Below the pieces are notes generated by a model. That model saw only the letters and a list, made by a program, of their open reading frames with translations. It was not told where the DNA came from and made no database searches. From Dongia_A sp964542425 (GTDB lineage: Bacteria; Pseudomonadota; Alphaproteobacteria; Dongiales; Dongiaceae), in assembly GCA_964542425.1 (NCBI GenBank), contig CAZIUB010000022.1:20223-84222 (forward strand): 64,000 nt of DNA, given 5' to 3'. Of this stretch, positions 17,621 through 26,417 are shown piece after piece (the stretch's first letter is position 1; every line of letters begins with the position of its first letter). The position numbers were made by a program, and so were the translations under genes.

Positions 17621-18292
17621 ATGAAAGATCGCGACCCGATTCAAATTCACGACAATCTTCTCGTGCCCATGGTGGTCGAGCAGACCGCCCGTGGCGAGCG
17701 TGCCTATGACATCTATTCCCGGCTGCTCAAGGAGCGCATCATCTTTGTCGTCGGCCCGGTCAACGATCACATGGCCAGCCTGGTCTGCGCCCAACTGCTG
17801 TTCCTGGAATCGGAGAATCCCAGCAAGGAGATCGCCCTTTACATCAATTCACCGGGTGGCGTGGTCACCTCGGGCCTGGCCATGTATGACACCATGCAAT
17901 ACATTCGGCCGAACATCTCGACGGTGTGCATCGGCTTGGCGGCGTCGATGGCGTCCATGCTGCTGGCGGCCGGCGAAAAGGGCAAGCGGTTCAGCCTGCC
18001 GCATTCCAACATCATGATCCACCAACCGTCCGGGGGCTACCAGGGCCAGGCCACGGACATCGAAATCCATGCCAAGGAGATCCTTCGCACCCGCGACCGG
18101 CTCAATCGGATCTATGTCCAACACACCGGACGCGGGCTGGCCGAAATCGAGGAGGCAATGGAGCGCGACCGGTTCATGACCCCCGGGGAGGCCAAGGATT
18201 TTGGCCTGGTTGACGAAGTGGTAACGAAAAGGCCCCGGGCCGAAGGCGAGGACAAGGACAATGGCAAGGAAAAGGGGAAGGACAAGGGTTAA
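17621..18292 (+). CDS. clpP: ATP-dependent Clp protease proteolytic subunit
   Basis: Serine protease barrel that degrades substrates unfolded by ClpX/ClpA. 223 residues. The triad is in place: Ser109 (CIGLAASMASMLL), His134 (NIMIHQPSGGY) and Asp183 (MERDRFMTPGEA). Two neighbouring positions are less usual: the common GQAASMG reads GLAASMA here. The C-terminus has a Lys/Glu/Asp-rich extension. ATG 17621 is chosen for the CAGGAGC site about 8 bases upstream and the usual ClpP N-terminus; the frame is open further upstream through the repeat but that part is not ClpP-like. Confidence 0.95.
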   Translation: MKDRDPIQIHDNLLVPMVVEQTARGERAYDIYSRLLKERIIFVVGPVNDHMASLVCAQLLFLESENPSKEIALYINSPGGVVTSGLAMYDTMQYIRPNISTVCIGLAASMASMLLAAGEKGKRFSLPHSNIMIHQPSGGYQGQATDIEIHAKEILRTRDRLNRIYVQHTGRGLAEIEEAMERDRFMTPGEAKDFGLVDEVVTKRPRAEGEDKDNGKEKGKDKG

Positions 18293-18483
18293 TTGTTTCC
18301 AATTCTTAACTATTTGGCCACATTTAGGCACCCAGGATGAGCCAGGTCGAGCAGGCCGCTTCGGTAGGCCGGAACGCAGGGCCGAGGGCGGTGACAAAGG
18401 CGTTGTGCGGGCGAATCTTCCGGGTTTAACATCGATTCGCGTGCGTGGCCCGGATTGCGGCCCCAAAGACGACTGGATGCGAC

Positions 18484-19752
18484 ATGAACAAGACCACCAG
18501 CGGTGATTCGAAAAATACGCTCTATTGCTCGTTCTGCGGCAAGAGCCAGCATGAGGTGCGCAAGCTGATCGCCGGGCCGACCGTGTTCATCTGCGATGAA
18601 TGCGTTGAGTTGTGCATGGACATCATCCGAGAGGAACATAAAACGACGCTGGTGAAGTCACGCGACGGCGTGCCCAGCCCAAAGGATATCTGCAAGGTCC
18701 TCGACGATTACGTGATCGGGCAGGAGCACGCCAAGAAGGTGCTGTCGGTCGCGGTCCACAATCACTACAAGCGGCTGGCGCACGTCGGAAAGAACAACGA
18801 CGTCGAATTGTCCAAGTCCAATATTCTTTTGGTCGGTCCGACCGGCTGCGGCAAGACGCTGCTGGCACAGACCCTGGCGCGCATCATCGACGTGCCCTTC
18901 ACCATGGCCGACGCCACCACGCTCACCGAAGCTGGCTATGTCGGCGAGGACGTCGAGAACATTATCCTCAAGCTGTTGCAGGCCGCCGATTACAATGTCG
19001 AGCGCGCCCAACGCGGGATTGTCTATATCGACGAGGTCGACAAGATCAGCCGCAAGTCGGACAATCCCTCGATCACCCGGGACGTGTCGGGCGAGGGCGT
19101 GCAGCAGGCGCTGCTGAAGATCATGGAGGGCACGGTTGCCTCGGTGCCGCCGCAGGGCGGCCGCAAGCACCCGCAGCAGGAATTCCTGCAGGTCGATACC
19201 ACCAACATCCTGTTCATCTGCGGCGGCGCGTTCTCGGGGCTGGAGAAAATCATCTCGCAGCGCGGACGCAGCGGTTCGGCGATCGGTTTCGGTGCCGACG
19301 TCCGGTCGGCGGAGGAGCGGCGCGCCGGGGAATTGCTGCGCGAGGTGGAGCCGGAGGATCTGCTGAAATTCGGCCTGATTCCCGAGTTCGTCGGCCGGCT
19401 TCCGGTGGTGGCGGCGCTCGAGGATCTGGACGAATCGGCGCTGATCAAGATCCTGACGGCGCCCAAGAACGCCCTGGTCAAGCAATACCAGCGGCTGTTC
19501 GAGATGGAGGACGTACGCCTGGAATTCGCCGAGGACGCGCTCGGCGCCATCGCCAAGAAGGCCGTCGCCCGCAAGACCGGCGCGCGGGGTCTGCGCTCGA
19601 TCATGGAGGCGATCCTCCTTGAATCGATGTTCGATCTGCCCGGTTTGGATGGCGTGGAGGCGATCGTCATCAGCCGCGAAGTGGTCGAGGGCAAGGCGAA
19701 ACCGTTGCTGATCTACGCGGATCGGCGCGGCGACGTGGGTGCCGGCGCTTGA
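18484..19752 (+). CDS. clpX: ATP-dependent Clp protease ATP-binding subunit ClpX
   Basis: AAA+ unfoldase that feeds ClpP. 422 residues, exactly the family length. N-terminal C4 zinc-binding domain (Cys15, 18, 37, 40), Walker A GPTGCGKT (about 119-126), Walker B IVYIDEVDKI, sensor/pore-region motifs GGRKHPQQEFLQVDT and ARKTGARGLRSIMEAILL. ATG 18484 matches other ClpX N-termini. About 190 bp after clpP, with room for its own promoter. Confidence 0.97.
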   Translation: MNKTTSGDSKNTLYCSFCGKSQHEVRKLIAGPTVFICDECVELCMDIIREEHKTTLVKSRDGVPSPKDICKVLDDYVIGQEHAKKVLSVAVHNHYKRLAHVGKNNDVELSKSNILLVGPTGCGKTLLAQTLARIIDVPFTMADATTLTEAGYVGEDVENIILKLLQAADYNVERAQRGIVYIDEVDKISRKSDNPSITRDVSGEGVQQALLKIMEGTVASVPPQGGRKHPQQEFLQVDTTNILFICGGAFSGLEKIISQRGRSGSAIGFGADVRSAEERRAGELLREVEPEDLLKFGLIPEFVGRLPVVAALEDLDESALIKILTAPKNALVKQYQRLFEMEDVRLEFAEDALGAIAKKAVARKTGARGLRSIMEAILLESMFDLPGLDGVEAIVISREVVEGKAKPLLIYADRRGDVGAGA

Positions 19753-20002
19753 AATTCGGTTCATGGGTGGTTCCCAGGGCAGACCTGGGCCGGGCCTTGA
19801 ATCGCTAGTGGTGACTGCCTAGATCGGATCTGTTCCGTGATGTGGCCGATTCTGGCCCGATCGCGGTCCCTGATCGAGTACGCGATCTTGCGGCGCGGCC
19901 CTTCGCTGGGGCGAAAGGCATCGCGTGTTCCCCGGCGCGGTTGCGGGTGCATACTTACCAAGAGTAGTCTGACGGGCGATCGCCAAGGAGTTTCAATAGA
20001 CT

Positions 20003-22417
20003 ATGACGCAGCAACCCCAAGCCGCCAGCGCCTATCCGGTCCTGCCGCTGCGGGACATCGTGGTGTTCCCCCATATGATCGTGCCGTTGTACGTTGGCCG
20101 CGAGAAATCCGTACGCGCGCTCGAGGATGTCATGCGCGATGACAAACAGATTCTTCTGGTTACCCAAAAGAGCGCCGCCCAGGACGACCCGACGGCAAAC
20201 GACATTTATCTGGTGGGCACCATCGGAACGGTTTTGCAACTCTTGAAATTACCGGACGGTACGGTCAAGGTCCTGGTCGAAGGCGGGCAGCGCGCGCGGA
20301 TCGAGCGGTTTGTGGAGACGGAGCCCTTCTTCCTGGCCGAGGCGGTCGCGCTCTCGGAGCCCGAGCCGGAAGGCAAGGAAGTGGAGGCCCTGGCCCGATC
20401 GGTGATTTCCCAGTTCGAGCAATACATCAAGCTCAACAGGAAAATCCCGCCCGAGGTCCTGGTTTCGGTGAACCAGATCGAAGGGCCCTCGAAACTGGCC
20501 GACACGGTGGCTTCGCATCTGACCCTGAAGATCAACGAGAAGCAGGAACTGCTTGAAGTGGCGTCGGTGGCCGGCCGGCTGGAGAAGATCTATGCCTTCA
20601 TGGAGGCGGAGATCGGCGTACTGCAGGTCGAAAAGCGTATTCGTTCGCGGGTCAAGCGCCAAATGGAGAAGACCCAGCGCGAGTATTACCTGAACGAGCA
20701 GATGAAGGCGATCCAGAAGGAACTGGGCGAATCCGAGGATGGCAAGGACGAGCTGACCGAGGTCGAGGATCGAATCAAGAAGACCAAGTTTTCCAAGGAA
20801 GCGCGGGAAAAGGCGCTGGCGGAGATCAAGAAATTGCGCTCGATGAGCCCGATGTCGGCCGAAGCGACGGTGGTGCGCAACTATCTGGACTGGCTGCTGT
20901 CGATCCCCTGGAACAAGCCGACCAAGATCAAGAAGGACATCCGACACGCCGAAAAAATCCTGAACGACGATCACTATGGCCTGGAAAAGGTCAAGGAACG
21001 GATTCTCGAGTACCTCGCGGTGCAACAGCGACAACGGAAGCTGAAGGGTCCGATCCTGTGCCTGGTCGGGGCGCCCGGTGTGGGCAAGACCTCGCTCGGC
21101 AAGTCCGTCGCGCGCGCAACGGGCCGCAATTTCGTGCGCATCAGCCTGGGTGGCGTGCGCGACGAGGCGGAGATCCGTGGCCATCGCCGCACTTACATCG
21201 GCTCCATGCCGGGCAAGATCGTCCAGGCGATGAAGAAGGCGAAGTCCTCCAATCCGCTGTTTCTATTGGACGAGGTCGACAAGCTGGGCGCCGATTGGCG
21301 GGGCGACCCATCCTCGGCGCTGCTGGAGGTACTTGATCCGGAGCAGAACTTTAATTTTAACGATCACTACTTGGAGGTCGATTACGACCTCTCGGACGTG
21401 ATGTTCATCACCACCGCCAACACCCTGCGCATGCCTCAACCGCTGCTGGACCGGATGGAGCTCATCCGCATCCCCGGCTATACCGAGGACGAGAAGGTCG
21501 AAATCGCCATTCGCCATCTGATTCCGAAGCTGGTCAAGGATCATGGCCTGAAGAAGGGCGAATGGTCGATATCCCAGGACTCCATCCGCGACCTGATCCG
21601 CTACTACACGCGAGAAGCCGGCGTCCGTAACCTGGAGCGCGAGATCGCCAATCTGGCCCGCAAGGCGATCAAGGAGATTCTGATGAAGAATCTCCTGAAG
21701 GTGTCGATCACTCGGCGCCAACTACCCAAATACGCGGGGGTGCGCAAGTTCCGTTACGGCGAGGCGGAAAGCCGTGACATGGTGGGCGTCACAACCGGTC
21801 TTGCCTGGACCGAGGTTGGCGGCGAAATCCTGACCATCGAGGCGGTGACCGTGCCCGGCAAGGGCAAGGTGAGTGCCACCGGCAAACTCGGCGACGTGAT
21901 GCGGGAATCGGTGCAGGCCGCGGAATCCTACGTAAAGTCGCGTTGCATCGAATTCGGGATCAAACCGACGATCTTCAATCGCCGGGACATCCACGTCCAT
22001 GTTCCCGAGGGCGCCACGCCAAAGGATGGCCCGTCGGCGGGCGTGGCCATGGTGACCACCATCGTCTCCGTACTGACCGGGATTCCGGTGCGCCGCGATG
22101 TCGCGATGACCGGCGAGATAACGTTGCGCGGCCGGATTCTGCCCATCGGCGGCCTGAAGGAAAAATTGCTGGCCGCGCTGCGCGCGGGGATCAAGACGGT
22201 GGTGATCCCCTCGGAAAACGAGAAGGATCTGGCCGAGATTCCCGACAACGTGAAGCGCGGCTTGAAGATCATTCCAGTGACCACGGTCGACGATGTGCTG
22301 AAGCAGGCGTTGACGGGCGTGTTGACGCCGATCGAGTGGACCGAACCCGCCGAGCCCGACGCGACCATCGGCGGTGGGAAGTCGGATGACGTGCAACCCG
22401 GCATCGTGACGCATTAG
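20003..22417 (+). CDS. lon: ATP-dependent protease Lon
   Basis: Homo-oligomeric AAA+ serine protease for damaged and regulatory proteins. 804 residues: N-terminal substrate domain (about 10-200; YPVLPLRDIVVFPHMIVPL), AAA+ module with Walker A GAPGVGKT (about 356-363) and Walker B NPLFLLDEVDK, and the protease domain with catalytic Ser678 in KDGPSAGVAM and the partner Lys in GGLKEKLLAALRAG. A 250-bp upstream gap (19753-20002) probably contains its promoter; I see no certain heat-shock motif. Confidence 0.97.
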   Translation: MTQQPQAASAYPVLPLRDIVVFPHMIVPLYVGREKSVRALEDVMRDDKQILLVTQKSAAQDDPTANDIYLVGTIGTVLQLLKLPDGTVKVLVEGGQRARIERFVETEPFFLAEAVALSEPEPEGKEVEALARSVISQFEQYIKLNRKIPPEVLVSVNQIEGPSKLADTVASHLTLKINEKQELLEVASVAGRLEKIYAFMEAEIGVLQVEKRIRSRVKRQMEKTQREYYLNEQMKAIQKELGESEDGKDELTEVEDRIKKTKFSKEAREKALAEIKKLRSMSPMSAEATVVRNYLDWLLSIPWNKPTKIKKDIRHAEKILNDDHYGLEKVKERILEYLAVQQRQRKLKGPILCLVGAPGVGKTSLGKSVARATGRNFVRISLGGVRDEAEIRGHRRTYIGSMPGKIVQAMKKAKSSNPLFLLDEVDKLGADWRGDPSSALLEVLDPEQNFNFNDHYLEVDYDLSDVMFITTANTLRMPQPLLDRMELIRIPGYTEDEKVEIAIRHLIPKLVKDHGLKKGEWSISQDSIRDLIRYYTREAGVRNLEREIANLARKAIKEILMKNLLKVSITRRQLPKYAGVRKFRYGEAESRDMVGVTTGLAWTEVGGEILTIEAVTVPGKGKVSATGKLGDVMRESVQAAESYVKSRCIEFGIKPTIFNRRDIHVHVPEGATPKDGPSAGVAMVTTIVSVLTGIPVRRDVAMTGEITLRGRILPIGGLKEKLLAALRAGIKTVVIPSENEKDLAEIPDNVKRGLKIIPVTTVDDVLKQALTGVLTPIEWTEPAEPDATIGGGKSDDVQPGIVTH

Positions 22418-22451
22418 CGATCAACTCGCGCGACCCCTAGCGCAATCGATG

Positions 22452-22484
22452 GAGCCGCGATTATCCCCAGGGTAGTCGCGGTTC
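22452..22484 (+). terminator. Possible terminator hairpin after lon
   Basis: GAGCCGCGA (22452-22460) and TCGCGGTTC (22476-22484) form a 9-bp stem with one G-T pair, 35 bp after the lon stop. It is followed only by a weak T-rich stretch (TCTCATTG), so termination is likely partial. Confidence 0.4.
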
Positions 22485-22529
22485 TCTCATTGACGCCGCC
22501 AAAAACCGGGTTCTAATATCCGCTGGTCA

Positions 22530-22671
22530 AGTACCCGCCGTTGCTGCTGGCTGCCTCAGCAATTGGACTACGCCAGCAGGCGCCGGTGGGTGCCATGGTT
22601 CGGAAATATGCGCCAACGTCCGTCGAGGCATGGAAGCGGTTCGTGAACCACGCGATTTCGAAGATTGGCAT
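22530..22671 (-). repeat. Family B double-hairpin element, copy B1
   Basis: Reverse-oriented copy in the 308-bp lon-hupB gap. It begins GTACCCGCCG and ends TTCGAAGATTGGCA. This is the most diverged copy: its arms are mutated (GCCGGTGGGTGCC, GCGCCAACGTCCGTCGAGGC), so pairing is weaker. It ends about 50 bp before the hupB start. Confidence 0.65.
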
Positions 22672-22725
22672 TTCGGCCATGCCGCATGCCGGATTTCACC
22701 ACACAAATATCAAGGGGGGCTGACA

Positions 22726-22998
22726 GTGAACAAGAACGATCTGATCGCCGATGTGGCCGAGGACACCGGCCTTGCGAAGGCCGATGCCGCGCGCGCCGTC
22801 GAAGCGGTCTTCGACGGAATCACCAAGGCGCTGAAAAAGAATCTGGAGGTTAGACTGGTCGGGTTCGGTACCTTTGTCGTGGCCAAGCGCGCGAAGTCCA
22901 AGGGGCGCAATCCGCGCACCGGCGAGGAGATCACCATCCCGGCATCCAAGCTGCCGAAATTCAAGGCGGGCAAGGGACTGAAGGACGCCGTGAATTGA
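22726..22998 (+). CDS. hupB: DNA-binding protein HU
   Basis: Small basic histone-like protein that bends and compacts DNA. 90 residues, standard HU. The DNA-binding arm FGTFVVAKRAKSKGRNPRTG and the signature around residues 46-65 are intact, as is the C-terminal FKAGKGLKDAVN. Start is GTG at 22726 with AAGGGGGG about 7 bases upstream; longer in-frame upstream sequence lies within the family B repeat and is not HU. lon-hupB-tRNA-Val order is typical for alphaproteobacteria. Confidence 0.95.
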   Translation: MNKNDLIADVAEDTGLAKADAARAVEAVFDGITKALKKNLEVRLVGFGTFVVAKRAKSKGRNPRTGEEITIPASKLPKFKAGKGLKDAVN

Positions 22999-23087
22999 AT
23001 GCTGGCGGCAATTGACGCCACGCCATGCCCTAGATGAACTGGCCCTCCGCCCATCGTGAGCGACCGGTCGGTTCCAGAGGCTCTCGC

Positions 23088-23163
23088 GGGCGATTAGCTC
23101 AGTTGGTAGAGCGCTTCCTTTACACGGAAGATGTCGGCGGTTCGAGTCCGCCATCGCCCACCA
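23088..23163 (+). tRNA. tRNA-Val (anticodon TAC)
   Basis: 76-nt cloverleaf with encoded CCA. Acceptor GGGCGAT pairs with ATCGCCC; anticodon stem CTTCC/GGAAG with loop TTTACAC gives TAC; T-loop TTCGAGT. A run of six T follows at once. In relatives tRNA-Asp and nuoA come next; here about 11 kb of other genes intervene. Confidence 0.96.
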
Positions 23164-23202
23164 GTTTTTTGGTTCAGGTACAAGATCGATTGCGAAAAAA
23201 GT

Positions 23203-23233
23203 GAGGGCCGCTGATGGGGGGTCAGCGGCCCTC
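23203..23233 (-). terminator. Strong hairpin with U-tract reading on the - strand
   Basis: GAGGGCCGCTGA (23203-23214) and TCAGCGGCCCTC (23222-23233) make a perfect 12-bp stem with a 7-base loop. On the - strand it is followed by ACTTTTTT, the form of an intrinsic terminator; on the + strand no T-run follows. No - strand gene is visible upstream of it, so either an unannotated RNA ends here or it simply blocks antisense entry into tRNA-Val. Confidence 0.55.
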
Positions 23234-23625
23234 GGTCTTGCCGGGCTGTCGTTGGGGGACGGGGCATGGCCCGGCAGGAAATCTCATTGATGAACTCCGA
23301 TCGGGACCGGTTCCTCCTTTTAGATACCCGACCATTGCTTGGATGATAGCAACGCCGCATGAATCCTTCGTAAACGGATGGACCGCATTTACCTTGCATT
23401 TTCCGCGATTTGCATTGCGTCAGCGTTGGTGAACGATCATTCGGCTGGATGGCCGCGCACTTTTCTGGGGTTGAATTCGCGACAAGAAGCGTCGCCCGCA
23501 GGCATTCCGGGCGCGACCGGTCAAACTAGGCTGCGCCCAGTCGAAGCCATGGCCCCCGACATCGGGCATGCGACCCTGAGCATGCGCCGAGACCGGGGAA
23601 CGTCTATCCAGGGAGAAATTTGTTC
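23234..23625. other. Long leader upstream of fhs, no gene recognised
   Basis: About 390 bp. A second hairpin, TGCCGGGC (about 23239-23246) with GCCCGGCA (about 23269-23276), lies near its start. Otherwise I see no convincing coding frame, repeat family member or known riboswitch; the short frames present lack ribosome-binding sites and family features. It should hold the fhs promoter and may encode a small RNA. Confidence 0.4.
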
Positions 23626-25305
23626 ATGAACAAAAAGGTAGGCAGCGATATTGAGATCGCACGCGAAGCCAAGATGCCGCCGATTCTCGAGGTCGCGACC
23701 AAGATCGGTATTCCCGAGCGCGACATCGTGCCCTTCGGCCATACCAAGGCCAAGATCTCCATGGATTTCGTGAAGTCGTTGGGCTCGCGCCCGGATGGCA
23801 AACTGATCTTGGTCACCGCCATCTCGCCGACGCCCGCGGGCGAAGGCAAGACCACCACCACCGTTGGGCTGGGCGATGGGCTCAATCGCATCGGCAAGAA
23901 GGCCATCATCTGTCTGCGCGAGCCGAGCCTGGGGCCATGTTTTGGCGTCAAGGGGGGGGCCGCCGGCGGCGGCTATGCCCAGGTCGTGCCGATGGAGGAC
24001 ATCAACCTGCACTTCACCGGCGATTTTCACGCCATTTCGACCGCCCACAACCTGCTTTCGGCATTGATCGACAACCACATGTACTGGGGCAACGATCTGG
24101 GTTTCGATTCGCGCCGGGTAACCTGGCGCCGGGTAATGGACATGAATGACCGGGCGCTACGCTCGATCGTCAATTCCCTGGGCGGGGTCTCAAACGGCTA
24201 CCCCCGCGAGGACGGCTTCGATATCACCGTCGCCTCCGAGGTGATGGCCATCTTCTGCTTGGCGCGCGACCTCGCCGATTTGACGCAACGGCTCGGCAAC
24301 ATCATCGTCGGCTACACCCGCGAGCGCAAGCCGATCCATGCTCGCGACCTCAAGGCGGAGGGTCCGATGACCGTCCTCCTCAAGGACGCCATCGCTCCCA
24401 ATCTGGTACAGACGCTGGAAAGCAACCCGGCCTTCATTCATGGCGGCCCGTTCGCCAACATCGCGCATGGGTGCAACTCGGTCATTGCCACCACGACCGC
24501 CCTCAAGCTCGCGGATTACGTGGTGACGGAGGCCGGGTTCGGCGCCGACTTGGGCGCCGAGAAATTCTTTGACATCAAGTGCCGGAAGGCCGGCCTCAAG
24601 CCGGCCGCCGCCGTCATCGTCTGCACGATCCGCGCCCTCAAGATGCACGGCGGCATCGCCAAGGAGGATTTGGGCAAGGAGAATCTCGAGGCAGTCAGGA
24701 AGGGTTCCGCGAACCTCGCGCGCCACATCGAGAATGTGAAGAAGTTCGGCGTGCCGCTGGTGGTGGCGATCAATCGCTTCGTCGCCGACACCGATTCCGA
24801 ACTGAATATGGTTCGCCAGATCTGCGGCGAACTTGGCGTCGAGGCGCTGGAGTGCAATCACTGGGCGCATGGATCGGCCGGCATCGAGAAACTGGCCCAC
24901 GCCGTCGTGCGTCTCGCCGACCAACCCAGCAAATTCAATTATCTTTATCCGGATACCATGTCGCTTTGGGACAAGGTCCGGACCATCGCCCAGGGCCTCT
25001 ACGGCGCCCAGGGGATCATCGCCGACAAGGCGGTGCGCGACAAGTTCACGGAATTCGAGCGGCTGGGGTTTGGCCAGTATCCAGTCTGCATGGCCAAGAC
25101 CCAATACAGCTTCTCGACCGACCCGAGTTTGAAGGGCGCTCCATCCAATCACGTGGTCCCGGTGCGCGAGCTGCGCTTGGCGGCCGGGGCCGAGTTCATC
25201 GTCGTCATCTGCGGCGAGATCATGACCATGCCGGGCCTGCCTCGTGTTCCCTCGGCCAATTCAATTCACCTGAACGCCAAGGGCGAGGTCGAGGGGCTGT
25301 TCTAG
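23626..25305 (+). CDS. fhs: Formate--tetrahydrofolate ligase (EC 6.3.4.3)
   Basis: Makes 10-formyl-THF from formate, THF and ATP, feeding one-carbon metabolism. 559 residues, normal length. ATP-binding loop TPAGEGKTTTTVGLGDGL near residue 67, the conserved REPSLGPCFGVKGGAAGGGY, the central GGPFANIAHGCNS and the C-terminal MTMPGLPRVPSAN are all present. ATG 23626 has GGGAGA about 9 bases upstream; a TTG two codons earlier is less likely. It ends facing hutC. The neighbouring HutF-HutG route releases formate, so a metabolic link is plausible. Confidence 0.97.
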   Translation: MNKKVGSDIEIAREAKMPPILEVATKIGIPERDIVPFGHTKAKISMDFVKSLGSRPDGKLILVTAISPTPAGEGKTTTTVGLGDGLNRIGKKAIICLREPSLGPCFGVKGGAAGGGYAQVVPMEDINLHFTGDFHAISTAHNLLSALIDNHMYWGNDLGFDSRRVTWRRVMDMNDRALRSIVNSLGGVSNGYPREDGFDITVASEVMAIFCLARDLADLTQRLGNIIVGYTRERKPIHARDLKAEGPMTVLLKDAIAPNLVQTLESNPAFIHGGPFANIAHGCNSVIATTTALKLADYVVTEAGFGADLGAEKFFDIKCRKAGLKPAAAVIVCTIRALKMHGGIAKEDLGKENLEAVRKGSANLARHIENVKKFGVPLVVAINRFVADTDSELNMVRQICGELGVEALECNHWAHGSAGIEKLAHAVVRLADQPSKFNYLYPDTMSLWDKVRTIAQGLYGAQGIIADKAVRDKFTEFERLGFGQYPVCMAKTQYSFSTDPSLKGAPSNHVVPVRELRLAAGAEFIVVICGEIMTMPGLPRVPSANSIHLNAKGEVEGLF

Positions 25306-25309
25306 CGTC

Positions 25310-25428
25310 GTGGGCCCAACGCTTGATTCCCAATCATTCCCGTTGGAACCACAACACACGCCTTCCCGTTTGCTAGTGTTCCCTCGCCGAATTGTCCCTG
25401 GAGCGGAATGTCGGTTGCGGAACACTAG
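25310..25428. repeat. Family A palindromic element, copy A3
   Basis: Fills the 119-bp gap between the convergent fhs and hutC genes, in reverse orientation to A2. Two hairpins: CCAACG...CGTTGG (about 25315-25346, continuing ACCACAACAC) and CTAGTGTTCC (25373-25382) with GGAACACTAG (25419-25428). Could act as a two-way terminator for fhs and hutC. It ends inside the last codons of hutC. Confidence 0.75.
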
Positions 25429-26165
25429 CGATTGCCGGCCTGGAACCGGCCGCTCACGCGATAGCGGCTGCCGGGATAGAGCAGCCGCACCACGCTGACC
25501 AGGCGACCGCCGGACCAGGTCAGGCGACGCAGGCTGAGGCAGGGCTCGCCGGCCGCGATCTTCAGCAGGCGGCGCTCATTTGGGGTGGCGATGACCGCCT
25601 CGATTTCGTGTTCCGCCTGCGAGATCGGCGCCGCCTTGGTCAGATAGACATAGGGCGTGATCCGGGTGAAATCCTGATCAAGATAGTCCGGGGCCATCGC
25701 CGGCACCACGAAGCGGTCCTCGATCTGCACCGGCACCCCGTTCTCGCAATGGAGCAGCAGCGAATGGAAGATCGGTTCGCCCACGCGCAGGCCAAGATTT
25801 CGCGCGGGCTCGCTGGCGGCCGGTTCCTCGCGCAGGGTGAGAACCTGCGCCGAATGAAGATGGCCGCGCTGGCGAATCTCCTCGGCGATATTACGGACCT
25901 CGAACAGCGCGGTCTGGGCCTTGGGCTCGGCGACGAAAGTGCCAACGCCCTGAACGCGGACAATCCGCCCCTCGATGGTCAATTCCCGGAGCGCGCGATT
26001 GATGGTCATCCGGCTGACACCGAATTCGCGAACCAGTTCCGATTCCGATGGGATGCGGTGTTTCGGCGGCCAGTCGCCGGCCTCGATCCGCTCGACGATC
26101 ATCCGCTTCAGGCGCAAATAATGCGGCAGCATTTCGTGGTTCAAGGCGGGGGGCTCCGAACTCAT
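25425..26165 (-). CDS. hutC: Histidine utilisation repressor HutC (GntR/UTRA)
   Basis: GntR-family repressor of the hut genes, normally released by urocanate. 246 residues: N-terminal winged helix (about 15-80; IPSESELVREFGVSRMTINRAL is the recognition region) and a C-terminal UTRA ligand domain (about 95-240; SLLLHCENGVPVQIEDRFV). ATG 26165. Divergent from hutF across a 250-bp region with TAGACA half-sites; a matching palindromic operator lies upstream of hutU. Confidence 0.92.
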   Translation of the reverse strand: MSSEPPALNHEMLPHYLRLKRMIVERIEAGDWPPKHRIPSESELVREFGVSRMTINRALRELTIEGRIVRVQGVGTFVAEPKAQTALFEVRNIAEEIRQRGHLHSAQVLTLREEPAASEPARNLGLRVGEPIFHSLLLHCENGVPVQIEDRFVVPAMAPDYLDQDFTRITPYVYLTKAAPISQAEHEIEAVIATPNERRLLKIAAGEPCLSLRRLTWSGGRLVSVVRLLYPGSRYRVSGRFQAGNR

Positions 26166-26206
26166 CTAGACAGGCTATAACGTGTCGAACGCGGGCTAGA
26201 CAACTT
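26165..26206. promoter_or_regulatory. Possible HutC-binding half-sites before hutC
   Basis: TCTAGACA at 26165-26172 and GCTAGACAAC at about 26195-26204 are direct repeats of a CTAGACA half-site in the hutC-hutF gap. They resemble half of the TTGT-N4-ACAA type palindrome seen upstream of hutU. Autoregulation of hutC is common, but this assignment is weak. Confidence 0.3.
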
Positions 26207-26260
26207 GTTTTCCGCAGGCAGCAATATTTGCGCGCTCTCACAATACCGCTGCATCGCTAG

Positions 26261-26405
26261 TGCCAACTTTCGAAAATGGGTAATACATGAAACGTTCCGG
26301 CGCTTTGACGAAATTTGGCGCATGTTACCAAATGATAGTACCCGCCGGCGCGCGACCTCCGGGGCCATTTGGCTCGAATCAGCCAGTCACACGACGGCGG
26401 GTACT
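26261..26405 (+). repeat. Family B double-hairpin element, copy B2
   Basis: Lies between the hutC operator region and hutF. First hairpin TGCCAACTTTCG (26261-26272) with CGAAATTTGGCG; second hairpin AGTACCCGCCG with CGGCGGGTACT ending at 26405. It ends 12 bases before the hutF start codon and is flanked on the left by CTAG. Confidence 0.85.
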
Positions 26406-26417
26406 GAGCATGATCGA

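Noticed and set aside
23234..23625. Folate-type riboswitch upstream of fhs
   Set aside because: I could not find the conserved core of a known tetrahydrofolate riboswitch; the region only shows a simple hairpin.
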